A stretch of 40,918 nucleotides of DNA from NCBI GenBank assembly GCA_026986535.1, contig JALSOK010000072.1, forward strand, positions 1-40,918, given 5' to 3'. Shown here piece after piece: positions 9,312 to 17,083 of this stretch (position 1 is its first letter; every line of letters begins with the position of its first letter). Source of the DNA: Caldifarciminota bacterium (lineage in GTDB: Bacteria > Hydrothermota > Hydrothermia > LBFQ01 > DSFT01). The translations under genes were made by a program, and so were the position numbers. A model generated the notes under the pieces. That model made no database searches. It was not told the origin of the DNA and worked only from the letters and a program-made list of their open reading frames with translations.

Positions 9312-10412
9312 TCAGTGAGCAGACGGAAACTCTATTCTGAAATGGGTATAACCCCTTCTGGATTCAACCAGATATACCCCTGCATCGTGCATGCGAAGGA
9401 TTCGCTCCACCAGTATGAGCCCGATACCCCATCCCCCCTCCTTGGTGGTTCTGCTCTCCACGAATAGATGGCGCTTCACTTCCTCCGGAACCCCCCTTCC
9501 GTAATCTATAATGTCAACGATACACTTTCCATCCTCCGTCCGAATCTTTATCTCCATCCTTCCACCATCCCCCATCCGGGCTTCGAAGGCATTCTTTATG
9601 AAATTCTCGAATACCCACACCAGGAGTTCCTCATCCCCCCTCACCCTGCAATTTCCCTCCACATCGACCCTGAACTTCCCCCGAATCCGGAATCCCAGGA
9701 ACCGAATGGCCCTTTCCACAGCCCTCCTCAGCTCCACCTCCCGCATGGACAAACTGCTTCCTATCTTGGAAAAGCGCCTCAGTATGGCATTGATCCTCTC
9801 CATATCCTCCGAAATTCGCTCGAGAACATCTTCCCCATCCGGGCATATTCGCCTCAGCCTCTCCATATAAGCATTGATGGAGGTTATGGGATTTCCCAGC
9901 TGATGGGCAAGGCCCTTCGCAAATATGTTCCAGAAGCGCTCCGACTCGTACCTAACTGCCCCCCTTATGGAGAAGAAAGCGAGGATAAAGGTGAGAAAAA
10001 CGATGATCAACAGGGCAATGGGCAGGAGCGTCAGGTACACAATGGAGCGGGGCTCTCCGAAGTACATGCGCCCGATGTAGAAGTCCTGATAGTATATGTC
10101 TATAAAGTTGCCCTTTTTCTCCAGTTCCTTCAATTTGCCTTCGATAAAGCTCCTGTGAGGGGGATATCCCCTCACATACCTGATTCTCCCCCTGTCATCC
10201 GTCAGTATTATGGGAAACTCGATGTAATTCATGAGGGTATCCAGCTGTGGAGAGCCGGATATGAGCATCTCAGTAATGCTCCTTGCAAGGGCATCGGTGT
10301 ACTTGCGGATATCGGCCCTTATGTGGGAGATGGCCATGCTGGAGAGGACATATGAAATTATGACGATGAGGGCAAAACTAAGAGAAAGAATGATTTCGGT
10401 CCGTATCCTCAT
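9312..10412 (-). CDS. sensor histidine kinase
   Basis: TM N-terminus, H-box AKGLAHQLGNPITSINAYMERL, N-box WVFENFIKNAFEA, G-boxes DYGRGVPEE / GGWGIGLILVERI. Confidence 0.9.
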   Translation of the reverse strand: MRIRTEIILSLSFALIVIISYVLSSMAISHIRADIRKYTDALARSITEMLISGSPQLDTLMNYIEFPIILTDDRGRIRYVRGYPPHRSFIEGKLKELEKKGNFIDIYYQDFYIGRMYFGEPRSIVYLTLLPIALLIIVFLTFILAFFSIRGAVRYESERFWNIFAKGLAHQLGNPITSINAYMERLRRICPDGEDVLERISEDMERINAILRRFSKIGSSLSMREVELRRAVERAIRFLGFRIRGKFRVDVEGNCRVRGDEELLVWVFENFIKNAFEARMGDGGRMEIKIRTEDGKCIVDIIDYGRGVPEEVKRHLFVESRTTKEGGWGIGLILVERILRMHDAGVYLVESRRGYTHFRIEFPSAH

Positions 10413-11173
10413 TACTTCTTTTTCTTCTCCAGGAAGCGGCGAAGTCGCTCCCTCGCATCCTGCGTTGCTCTGGCCCGGGCTATGATCTCCGCGCTATAGG
10501 ATAGAAGCTCCTCATCTGCGATGGTCCTGAGTCTTATGAGCAATTCTTTCGTGAGCCTCAGAGCCTGCCTTCCGGCAGAACGGAGAGCGGATATTATATC
10601 TTCCACTTTTTCGTCCAGCTCCTGAATACTGGAAACCAGGTCATGCACCAGTCCAATTTCCTTCGCCACCTTTCCATCGAAAATTTCCCCCGTCAGAAAA
10701 TATCTGCGGGCATTCGAATAGCCCACCTTTCGGACGGCAAATGTCGATATAACAGCCGGGACCAGTCCCAGGCCCACTTCTGTCCATCCGAATCTTGTAT
10801 CCCCGGTAGCCACCACTATATCGGAGACCGCCACCAGACCCATCCCCCCACCGATGGCCGCCCCATGAACCCGGGAGACTACAGGGACTGGAGCTGTATC
10901 TATCAGCTCGAACATGCGGGCCATCCTGAGGGAACTCCGATAATTCTCCTGAAAATCGGCCTCCCCCATCCGCCTCATCCACTCAAGGTCCGCACCGGCG
11001 GAGAAAACCCTGCCGTTTCCCCCCATCAACACGCAGCACACATCTTCGGGAATGCCGGAGAAGACTTCAATGAGTTCCTCTATCATGGTCTCATCGAAAG
11101 CGTTGCGCTTTTCGGGGCGGTTCAGAGTAATCCGGAGAACACCGTCAGTAATTTCGGTGCTGAGGGTCTTCAA
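10412..11173 (-). CDS. enoyl-CoA hydratase/isomerase family protein, TTG start
   Basis: ITLNRPEKRNAFDETM...GGNGRVFSAGADLEWM...VHGAAIGGGMGLVAVSD: crotonase fold. Confidence 0.92.
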   Translation of the reverse strand: MKTLSTEITDGVLRITLNRPEKRNAFDETMIEELIEVFSGIPEDVCCVLMGGNGRVFSAGADLEWMRRMGEADFQENYRSSLRMARMFELIDTAPVPVVSRVHGAAIGGGMGLVAVSDIVVATGDTRFGWTEVGLGLVPAVISTFAVRKVGYSNARRYFLTGEIFDGKVAKEIGLVHDLVSSIQELDEKVEDIISALRSAGRQALRLTKELLIRLRTIADEELLSYSAEIIARARATQDARERLRRFLEKKKK

Positions 11174-11246
11174 TGGGCCGGCTGGGACTCGAACCCAGGA
11201 CCCCCGGATTAAAAATCCGGTGCTCTGCCTGCTGAGCTACCGGCCC
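11174..11246 (-). tRNA. tRNA-Lys (anticodon TTT)
   Basis: GGGCCGGTAGCTCAGCAGGCAGAGCACCGGATTTTTAATCCGGGGGTCCTGGGTTCGAGTCCCAGCCGGCCCA; full cloverleaf, no encoded CCA. Confidence 0.97.
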
Positions 11247-11279
11247 GAGCGTATGGACGAAAATTATACAGTTTATAAG

Positions 11280-12353
11280 CTACAGCAGTTTCCCGAACCT
11301 GACAACCGCCACGACGGTATCCCCCCTCTGATCAATGTAGAAGTTCCATCCGTGAAAATCCGCAATGAACTTGACAGTCTTTATACCGGTTCCCTCGTCT
11401 CCCATGTAGTTTCCCCTGTTCTTGATGGACAGCATGCCACTGCGCAGCGTGATCTCTATCGTGGAGCCCCTTGGAGAGTAGCGGATGGCATTGTCCAGCA
11501 GGTTGAGGAGCAAACGGCGCAGCATGTACTTATTGGCCTTTACCCTCACATCGCTCAGCTCGAGCTTCACATTTATGTCCTTGGCCCTGAGGTTGGCGGA
11601 GAATACGCGAAGGATATGCTCAACCTCATCTTTCACATTTACATCCTCCAGGGTCCTCTGCTCATCGTACAGGGACTTGAAGGAAAGGGTTATCTCGTCC
11701 ATATATCTCAGAGCATCTTTTATGGACTGGCGGACCTCCGGTCTTATGCTGTCATCATCCAGATTCAGCATGATTACCGACAGAGGTATCCTCAGGTCGT
11801 GATGGAACTTCCGGACGAGCTGGGAGAGATAACGGTGCCTGTCTATGAGGGTCCGGGTCAGAAATGTGGATATATCCCTTGCAATGGAATACACTATCAG
11901 GAGCAGGAGAATGTCCAGGAAGATGAAAATCCTGTAAATCTTCTTCAGCCTTCCCCCGAGGAACTCCCCGAAGGAATCCCCCACGGTAATGAACAGGTAG
12001 GGCTTGAACTTCTCGAACTTGAAGAACTTCACCGTGATGAAAACCGTATCCCCATAGTGCCGGATGCCCTCCTCCTTTATATCCGGAATGGAAAAATTCC
12101 TCACCAGGACAGTATCGGGGGTATAAATGGCAAACATGAATGTACTGCTGAGATTTCCGGGGTCCTTCTCCAGCTCCATCTGGTTGAGGAGGGCGATGAT
12201 TTCCCCCTGCATCCTGTAGAGAAATTCCGAATACAGGCGTCCCCTGTAATTGAAAAGGTATATGGCCTCCACAAGCACCACTATTCCCATTATGAAGGCA
12301 GTAATCAGCAGGGAGAGGCGATTTACGGTTCTTCTAAGTTCCCTCTCAAACAT
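11280..12353 (-). CDS. sensor histidine kinase
   Basis: Two TM segments, H-box RKFHHDLRIPLSVIMLNLD, N-box RRLLLNLLDNAIRYSPRG, GTGIKTVKFIADFHGW. Confidence 0.9.
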   Translation of the reverse strand: MFERELRRTVNRLSLLITAFIMGIVVLVEAIYLFNYRGRLYSEFLYRMQGEIIALLNQMELEKDPGNLSSTFMFAIYTPDTVLVRNFSIPDIKEEGIRHYGDTVFITVKFFKFEKFKPYLFITVGDSFGEFLGGRLKKIYRIFIFLDILLLLIVYSIARDISTFLTRTLIDRHRYLSQLVRKFHHDLRIPLSVIMLNLDDDSIRPEVRQSIKDALRYMDEITLSFKSLYDEQRTLEDVNVKDEVEHILRVFSANLRAKDINVKLELSDVRVKANKYMLRRLLLNLLDNAIRYSPRGSTIEITLRSGMLSIKNRGNYMGDEGTGIKTVKFIADFHGWNFYIDQRGDTVVAVVRFGKLL

Positions 12354-12999
12354 CCAGCATGTACCCCGAGCGCTTCCTGCTCTTTATAGCATCCTTTCCG
12401 AGTATATTCCTCAGCCTTACAATGTAAACCCTGATGGCGTTATCGTAATTCTGGGGAAGCTCAGAACCCCATATATACCTGGCCAGCTCTTCCTTAGAAA
12501 CAAACCTGCCCCTGTCCATGATGAGCCTTTCCAGAAGCCGCAGTTCATTGTTCTGCAATTCATATTCCTTTCCATCGGGTCCAACGATGATACCGCTTTC
12601 CCTGAGCAAACGATATTCTCCAAGATTTACCACCTCCGCCTTTCCCACCCTCCGCATGAGGGCTTCGATTCGTGCAAGCAACTCCTCCATATCGAAGGGT
12701 TTGGTTAGAAAATCATCCGCTCCCCTGTCGAATCCCTTGAGTTTATTCTGCAGATCCGTAAGAGCGCTTATTATGATAACGGGTACCGCATGCTCCTTAC
12801 GGATTTCCCTCAGGATTTCGAATCCATCCACATACGGTAGCATCAAATCCAGGAGTATTATATCGTAATCGCCGGGATCCCCCATTTCCTTCACACTGTG
12901 GAATAGACTGACCCTGTGCCCCCTCTCCTCCAGCTTCCTCTTCAGAATCTCGCCGAAAACAGCATCATCCTCTATGATCATTATGCGGTACATGGACAT
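12346..12999 (-). CDS. OmpR/PhoB-type response regulator
   Basis: MYRIMIIEDDAVFGEILK...DIILLDLMLPYVDGFEILR...; winged-helix C-terminus NAIRVYIVRLRNILG. MYR (12993) may be the real start. Confidence 0.95.
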   Translation of the reverse strand: MSMYRIMIIEDDAVFGEILKRKLEERGHRVSLFHSVKEMGDPGDYDIILLDLMLPYVDGFEILREIRKEHAVPVIIISALTDLQNKLKGFDRGADDFLTKPFDMEELLARIEALMRRVGKAEVVNLGEYRLLRESGIIVGPDGKEYELQNNELRLLERLIMDRGRFVSKEELARYIWGSELPQNYDNAIRVYIVRLRNILGKDAIKSRKRSGYMLDV

Positions 13000-13035
13000 C
13001 TTAATTTTAAACGGGCTCTTTATAATTGTGGAGCC

Positions 13036-13137
13036 ATGGATTTCCTGACCATTATTGTGGTTTTTGGAAGCTGGGTCACCCTGTTCATACTGACCCTTCT
13101 GTATTACTTCGTGTGGAGTAAGGAGGTGGAGTCATGA
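13036..13137 (+). CDS. 33-aa single-TM small accessory protein of the downstream symporter
   Basis: MDFLTIIVVFGSWVTLFILTLLYYFVWSKEVES; stop overlaps the symporter start (ATGA). Confidence 0.75.
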   Translation: MDFLTIIVVFGSWVTLFILTLLYYFVWSKEVES

Positions 13138-14555
13138 ACGCCATCATGGTGGGCCTCATCTTCTATGTGCTCGCGATGATTATAATCGGCTTCATCTCTT
13201 ACAGATACATGGGATCTCTGGACGATTTCCTCCTGGGGGGCAGGAGGCTGGGTCCCACTGTCATAGCCTTTTCCGAAAGGGCATCGGGGGAAAGCGCATG
13301 GTTCCTTCTGGGTCTTCCGGGATTCGCGTACGCGACGGGCATGTCCGCCTACTGGACAGTGATCGGTTGTGCCATAGGCATATTCGTAAGCTGGGTCTTC
13401 ATCGCCACCCGCCTGAGGAAGCTCACAGGGGAGTACAGGGCCCTTACGATACCGGATTACCTGGAGGAGAAATTCGAGGACAGGAGCAAAGTCATAAGGC
13501 TCATAAGCACCATAATCATACTCGTCTTCTATGTGGTGTATCTGGGAGCCCAGTTCATAGGAGCCGGAAAGGTCCTGAATGCCACATTCGGCCTCGACCA
13601 GAACATAGGCATGCTCATAGGGGCCTCCGTGGTGGTTCTGTACACCATGTTCGGAGGATTCCTGGCTGTTGCCCTCACGGACCTCGTTCAGGGGATAATA
13701 ATGCTGGCAGTGGCCGTTATAATGCCAGTAATAGGTATAATAGCTATTGGAGGATTCGGTGAGATTGTAGGCAGACTCCTGGAGATGGACCCCGGCCTTC
13801 TGTCCATCACGGCAGGGAAGCACGGAAGAGACCTGCTCCTGGGCGTCATCCTGGGCGGGCTGGGAGTGGGACTCGGGTACATGGGACAGCCCCATCTCCT
13901 GACCAGGTATATGGCCATAGATAAAGTGGAGCATGTCAGAAAGGGGGTCCTGGTGGCAATGCTCTGGGTCCTCTTTGCCTACTGGGGTGCCGCTTTAATC
14001 GGTGTGGTGGGGCTTGCATACTTCGGAAAGGGGCTTCCCGACTCGGAAGCAGTTATGCCCATGCTGGCCATGGAACTCTTTCCTCCCATCGTGGCGGGCT
14101 TTATCATAGCGGGAGCCATTGCGGCCATGATGTCCACAGCCGACTCCCAGCTGCTTGTGGTCACATCCGCCGTAGTAGAAGACATATACCGGAAACTCAT
14201 GGGGAAAGAACTCTCCCGGAAAAATGCCGTAAGGTTCTCCAGAGCCGTGACTCTCATTGTTTCGATACTGGCATTCATAATAGCAGTCTATGCCAAAAAT
14301 CTGATCTACTGGCTGGTCCTCTATGCATGGTCGGGACTGGGAGCCAGTTTCGGTCCAGTTATACTGCTTTCCCTGTGGTGGAAGAGGGTAAACAAATGGG
14401 GAGCAATCGCGGGACTGATAACAGGAACCCTGACAACCATAATCTGGTACAATGTGCCCATTCTCAAAGGGCTGGTTTACGAGCTGGTTCCGGCATTTAT
14501 CTTCAGCACCATAGCAGTGGTCGTGGTAAGCCTCCTCACCCAGAAAGAGCGATAA
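13134..14555 (+). CDS. sodium:solute symporter (SSF; PutP/PanF-like)
   Basis: FLLGGRRLGPTVIAFSERASGESAWFLLGLPGFAYATGMSAYWTVIG...VYLGAQFIGAGKV; 12-13 TM SSF pattern. Confidence 0.92.
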   Translation: MNAIMVGLIFYVLAMIIIGFISYRYMGSLDDFLLGGRRLGPTVIAFSERASGESAWFLLGLPGFAYATGMSAYWTVIGCAIGIFVSWVFIATRLRKLTGEYRALTIPDYLEEKFEDRSKVIRLISTIIILVFYVVYLGAQFIGAGKVLNATFGLDQNIGMLIGASVVVLYTMFGGFLAVALTDLVQGIIMLAVAVIMPVIGIIAIGGFGEIVGRLLEMDPGLLSITAGKHGRDLLLGVILGGLGVGLGYMGQPHLLTRYMAIDKVEHVRKGVLVAMLWVLFAYWGAALIGVVGLAYFGKGLPDSEAVMPMLAMELFPPIVAGFIIAGAIAAMMSTADSQLLVVTSAVVEDIYRKLMGKELSRKNAVRFSRAVTLIVSILAFIIAVYAKNLIYWLVLYAWSGLGASFGPVILLSLWWKRVNKWGAIAGLITGTLTTIIWYNVPILKGLVYELVPAFIFSTIAVVVVSLLTQKER

Positions 14556-14559
14556 TGGA

Positions 14560-14714
14560 TTCGACCTTCGGGGGTGAAGCCCCCGCATACACACTTTCGC
14601 ATCCGGCCTTCGTGTTGTAATTCCTCACCGGCTACCCTCAATGCCAAACATGTAATACAAAATTGAGGAACCGGTGGTGAAGGAGATGCGGAAATTCCAT
14701 TAAAATTTCCCGGA
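14560..14714 (+). promoter_or_regulatory. candidate structured RNA leader (riboswitch-like) upstream of the ArsB/NhaD-type gene
   Basis: CGGGGG-TGAAG-CCCCCG hairpin; long-range TTTCGCATC (14595-14603)/GATGCGGAAA (14685-14694); nested TTCCTCACCGG/CCGGTGGTGAAGGA and CCTCAAT/ATTGAGG stems. Confidence 0.5.
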
Positions 14715-15806
14715 GTGGACTGGATAAAGAAACTCGCTCTGAGAAACCTGACACTCACCATACTCCTTATCCTTTTCGGACTCATGCTCATCATCCATCC
14801 GGTTGCTCCCGCACACCTGTTCGGGTACATAGACCTCAAAACCATATTGAGCCTGACCGGACTCCTGATGATTACGAAAGGGTTCCAATTGAGCAATTTC
14901 TTCGAAAATCTGGCCCAATCATGGATAAAGGTAATCCAGAGCGAGAGACAGCTGGCCGCACTTCTGATTCTATTGACCTCCATTATTTCTCCCATTCTCA
15001 CCAACGATGTGGCCCTGTTCATAATGATTCCCCTGACCCTTTCCTTTCAGAGGTTCCTGAAGAACGACCTGGACAAAATCATAATATTCCAGATCCTGGC
15101 CGCCAATACCGGCTCCAGCCTCACGCCCATAGGCAATCCCCAGAATCTGTACATCTGGCACAGATGGGATATTCCATTCCTCAAATACACGGCCCATATG
15201 ATTCCGGTGTTTATCGTAACCACCGGACTGCTCCTTCTCATGACTTTTTCCTTTCCTCCCAGAAGACTTATGCTCAGAGACACCCATCCCCCCTCGACCA
15301 GCCTTCCCCTGCTCCTGATATCATCCATCCTGCTAATGCTCTTCATCGTGGCCATGGAAAAGGACTGGATACGGCAGGGAGTACTGCTCATCTTTCTCAT
15401 ATATTTGTTCGTAAAGAGGGAAGCCAACCAGAGCCGATTGGGGTATAGTGCTCATAATCTCCCTCATGTTCATCGACTTCAATATCCCTGCCGATATTCC
15501 CCCTTTACGAAACCTCCTGGAAAACCTGCCCATGAGCACCTATGGAAATGTGATACTGATATCCGCCCTGCTTTCTCAGGTTATAAGCAATGTACCCGCC
15601 ACAATAGTGCTCTCCGGTTTCACCCATAATTACAGTGCCCTATCGTGGGGGGTCAATCTGGGGGGAATGGGCTTATTCCGGCCTCCCTGGCCAACATCAT
15701 CGCCCTCCGGCTGGCAGGGGGCAGGAACCTCTGGTTCAGGTTCCACTTCTACTCCATTCCCTTCTTCCTTATCACACTCCTGCTGTTCCTTTTCCTGACC
15801 CACTAA
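14715..15806 (+). pseudogene. ArsB/NhaD-type ion transporter, disrupted by two opposite 1-nt frameshifts (or sequencing errors)
   Basis: Frame 14715: ...SIISPILTNDVALFIMIPLTL...LTPIGNPQNLYIW; continues in +1 frame from about 15436 (DWGIVLIISLMFIDF...SNVPATIVLSGFTHNYSALSWGVNLGG) then returns to the original frame at about 15669 (GLIPASLANIIALRLAGGRNLWFRFHFYSIPFFLITLLLFLFLTH*). Confidence 0.85.
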
Positions 15807-16376
15807 TCAATCCAGGCTCATCGTACCTATGAGAAACTTCACCCTTCTGCTCCCTATGTGTGCTTTCCTCCCTTCCATGCTTCCTATACCCATGTTCGAA
15901 TCCAGTAAATCCACATCCACCCCGTCCATCTCAATGGCACCAATCGACGAATTTACCTTCATGTACGGGATTCTGGAATTCCTGAGCCCCATATACAGAA
16001 TGCCCACATTCACATTGAGGGTATCCCCCCTGAACCCTTCCACATCTACAGTTCCCACCTTTCCATTCATGGCAAGGAGTTTTATTGTAGAAGGTATCAG
16101 GACCTCCACACTGCCCCGGTCCACATCGTCATTGCACAGAGGAATACCGAAGATTACAATCTCACTCCCGCCGCAGAAGGGGGAAACATCTATGTTCAGA
16201 TTACGCCCCTCTCTTTCGAAATCCACCCTGTAGCTGTTCTCCGACCAACGGATTTCCACATAAGGCTCATCGTGGGAAGCCACCCTGACATCGGACACAT
16301 TCCACTTTAGAACCACCCTGTCCACCCCGCGAAACACAGCAGTTGTATCAGCGGAAAAGAGCACCAGAATCAACAT
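15807..16376 (-). CDS. secreted adhesin-like protein of DUF4097-like beta-repeat character
   Basis: Signal-peptide-like MLILVLFSADTTA, then repetitive beta-strand sequence (VGTVDVEGFRGDTLNVNVGILYMGLRNSRIPYMKVNSSIGAIEMDGV). Start placed after GGGAGGTG. Confidence 0.6.
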   Translation of the reverse strand: MLILVLFSADTTAVFRGVDRVVLKWNVSDVRVASHDEPYVEIRWSENSYRVDFEREGRNLNIDVSPFCGGSEIVIFGIPLCNDDVDRGSVEVLIPSTIKLLAMNGKVGTVDVEGFRGDTLNVNVGILYMGLRNSRIPYMKVNSSIGAIEMDGVDVDLLDSNMGIGSMEGRKAHIGSRRVKFLIGTMSLD

Positions 16377-16439
16377 ACTCACCTCCCTGTAATAATTATA
16401 CGCCCGGGAAGGGATAACGGTTTCACAGAAATCCATTAT

Positions 16440-17060
16440 CCTTTTAAGCAACTGGAGTTCACAGGAGGCATCGTTAAAGGCCGGCAGGGTTTTGAGCCAG
16501 CGGGAAAACAGAGAACAGGGACATAATCTCCTGCCTTCTGACCTGCCTGAAAACAGCCTCTATGGGATTGGTAGAATAGATGTGCTTGTGGATTGAAGAG
16601 GGATACTTCAGAAAAGACCAGTAAAAGGGAGCATTATCGATAAGGGAGGATCCTCTTGCTCAAATCCATCAGCCTGTCCACAAACCTCTCCTTTTCGGTC
16701 TCCTTCACGGGCAAATTCCTCCTTAAGGACATGAAAGGTCAGACCGGGGAAATATGGGCTGAATCACCTGTGAAAGACCATTGAGGCCCTTCCCACCAGG
16801 AGTTATAATATCTGTGCCCATCCAGATACACGAAAGCCGCGCTCTCATCCACGGGAGAGATGTTTATGGCTTCTATGTCCCCTGCTTTTATGCCCGGTTC
16901 CAAGAGGACTGTCTTTGCAGTACCACGGGCATAACCCATGGAAATCCCGTTCCTCTTCCATCTCTCTGGCAGAAGCTTGCTTTCCGGTTCGGGGGACCTT
17001 CAGGCATTTCTACTGCCTCCCTCCACGCGATTTCTAAGTGTATATCCCCAGAAACCCACC
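16440..17060 (-). mobile_element. degenerate IS256/mutator-type transposase remnant, copy A
   Basis: Fragments ISPVDESAAFVYLDGHRYYNSW and (with frameshift) FLKYPSSIHKHIYSTNPIEAVFRQ match IS256-type landmarks; homologous to copy B at 40.2-40.9 kb. Confidence 0.75.
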
Positions 17061-17083
17061 GAAGTGTTAAAATTTTCCATCGG

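Noticed and set aside
11052-12389. 445-aa plus-strand ORF
   Set aside because: Reads antisense through crotonase, tRNA-Lys and histidine kinase genes.
13104-13934. 276-aa minus-strand His/Tyr-rich ORF
   Set aside because: Antisense shadow of the sodium:solute symporter.
15425-15675. Programmed ribosomal frameshifting in the ArsB/NhaD-type gene
   Set aside because: Two opposite shifts would be needed, no slippery heptamer or stimulatory structure was evident at either site, and a one-base fix restores conserved motifs.
16781-17083. N-terminal 101 residues of the long uvrC ORF
   Set aside because: Antisense to the transposase remnant; UvrC homology begins after the GTG at 17084.
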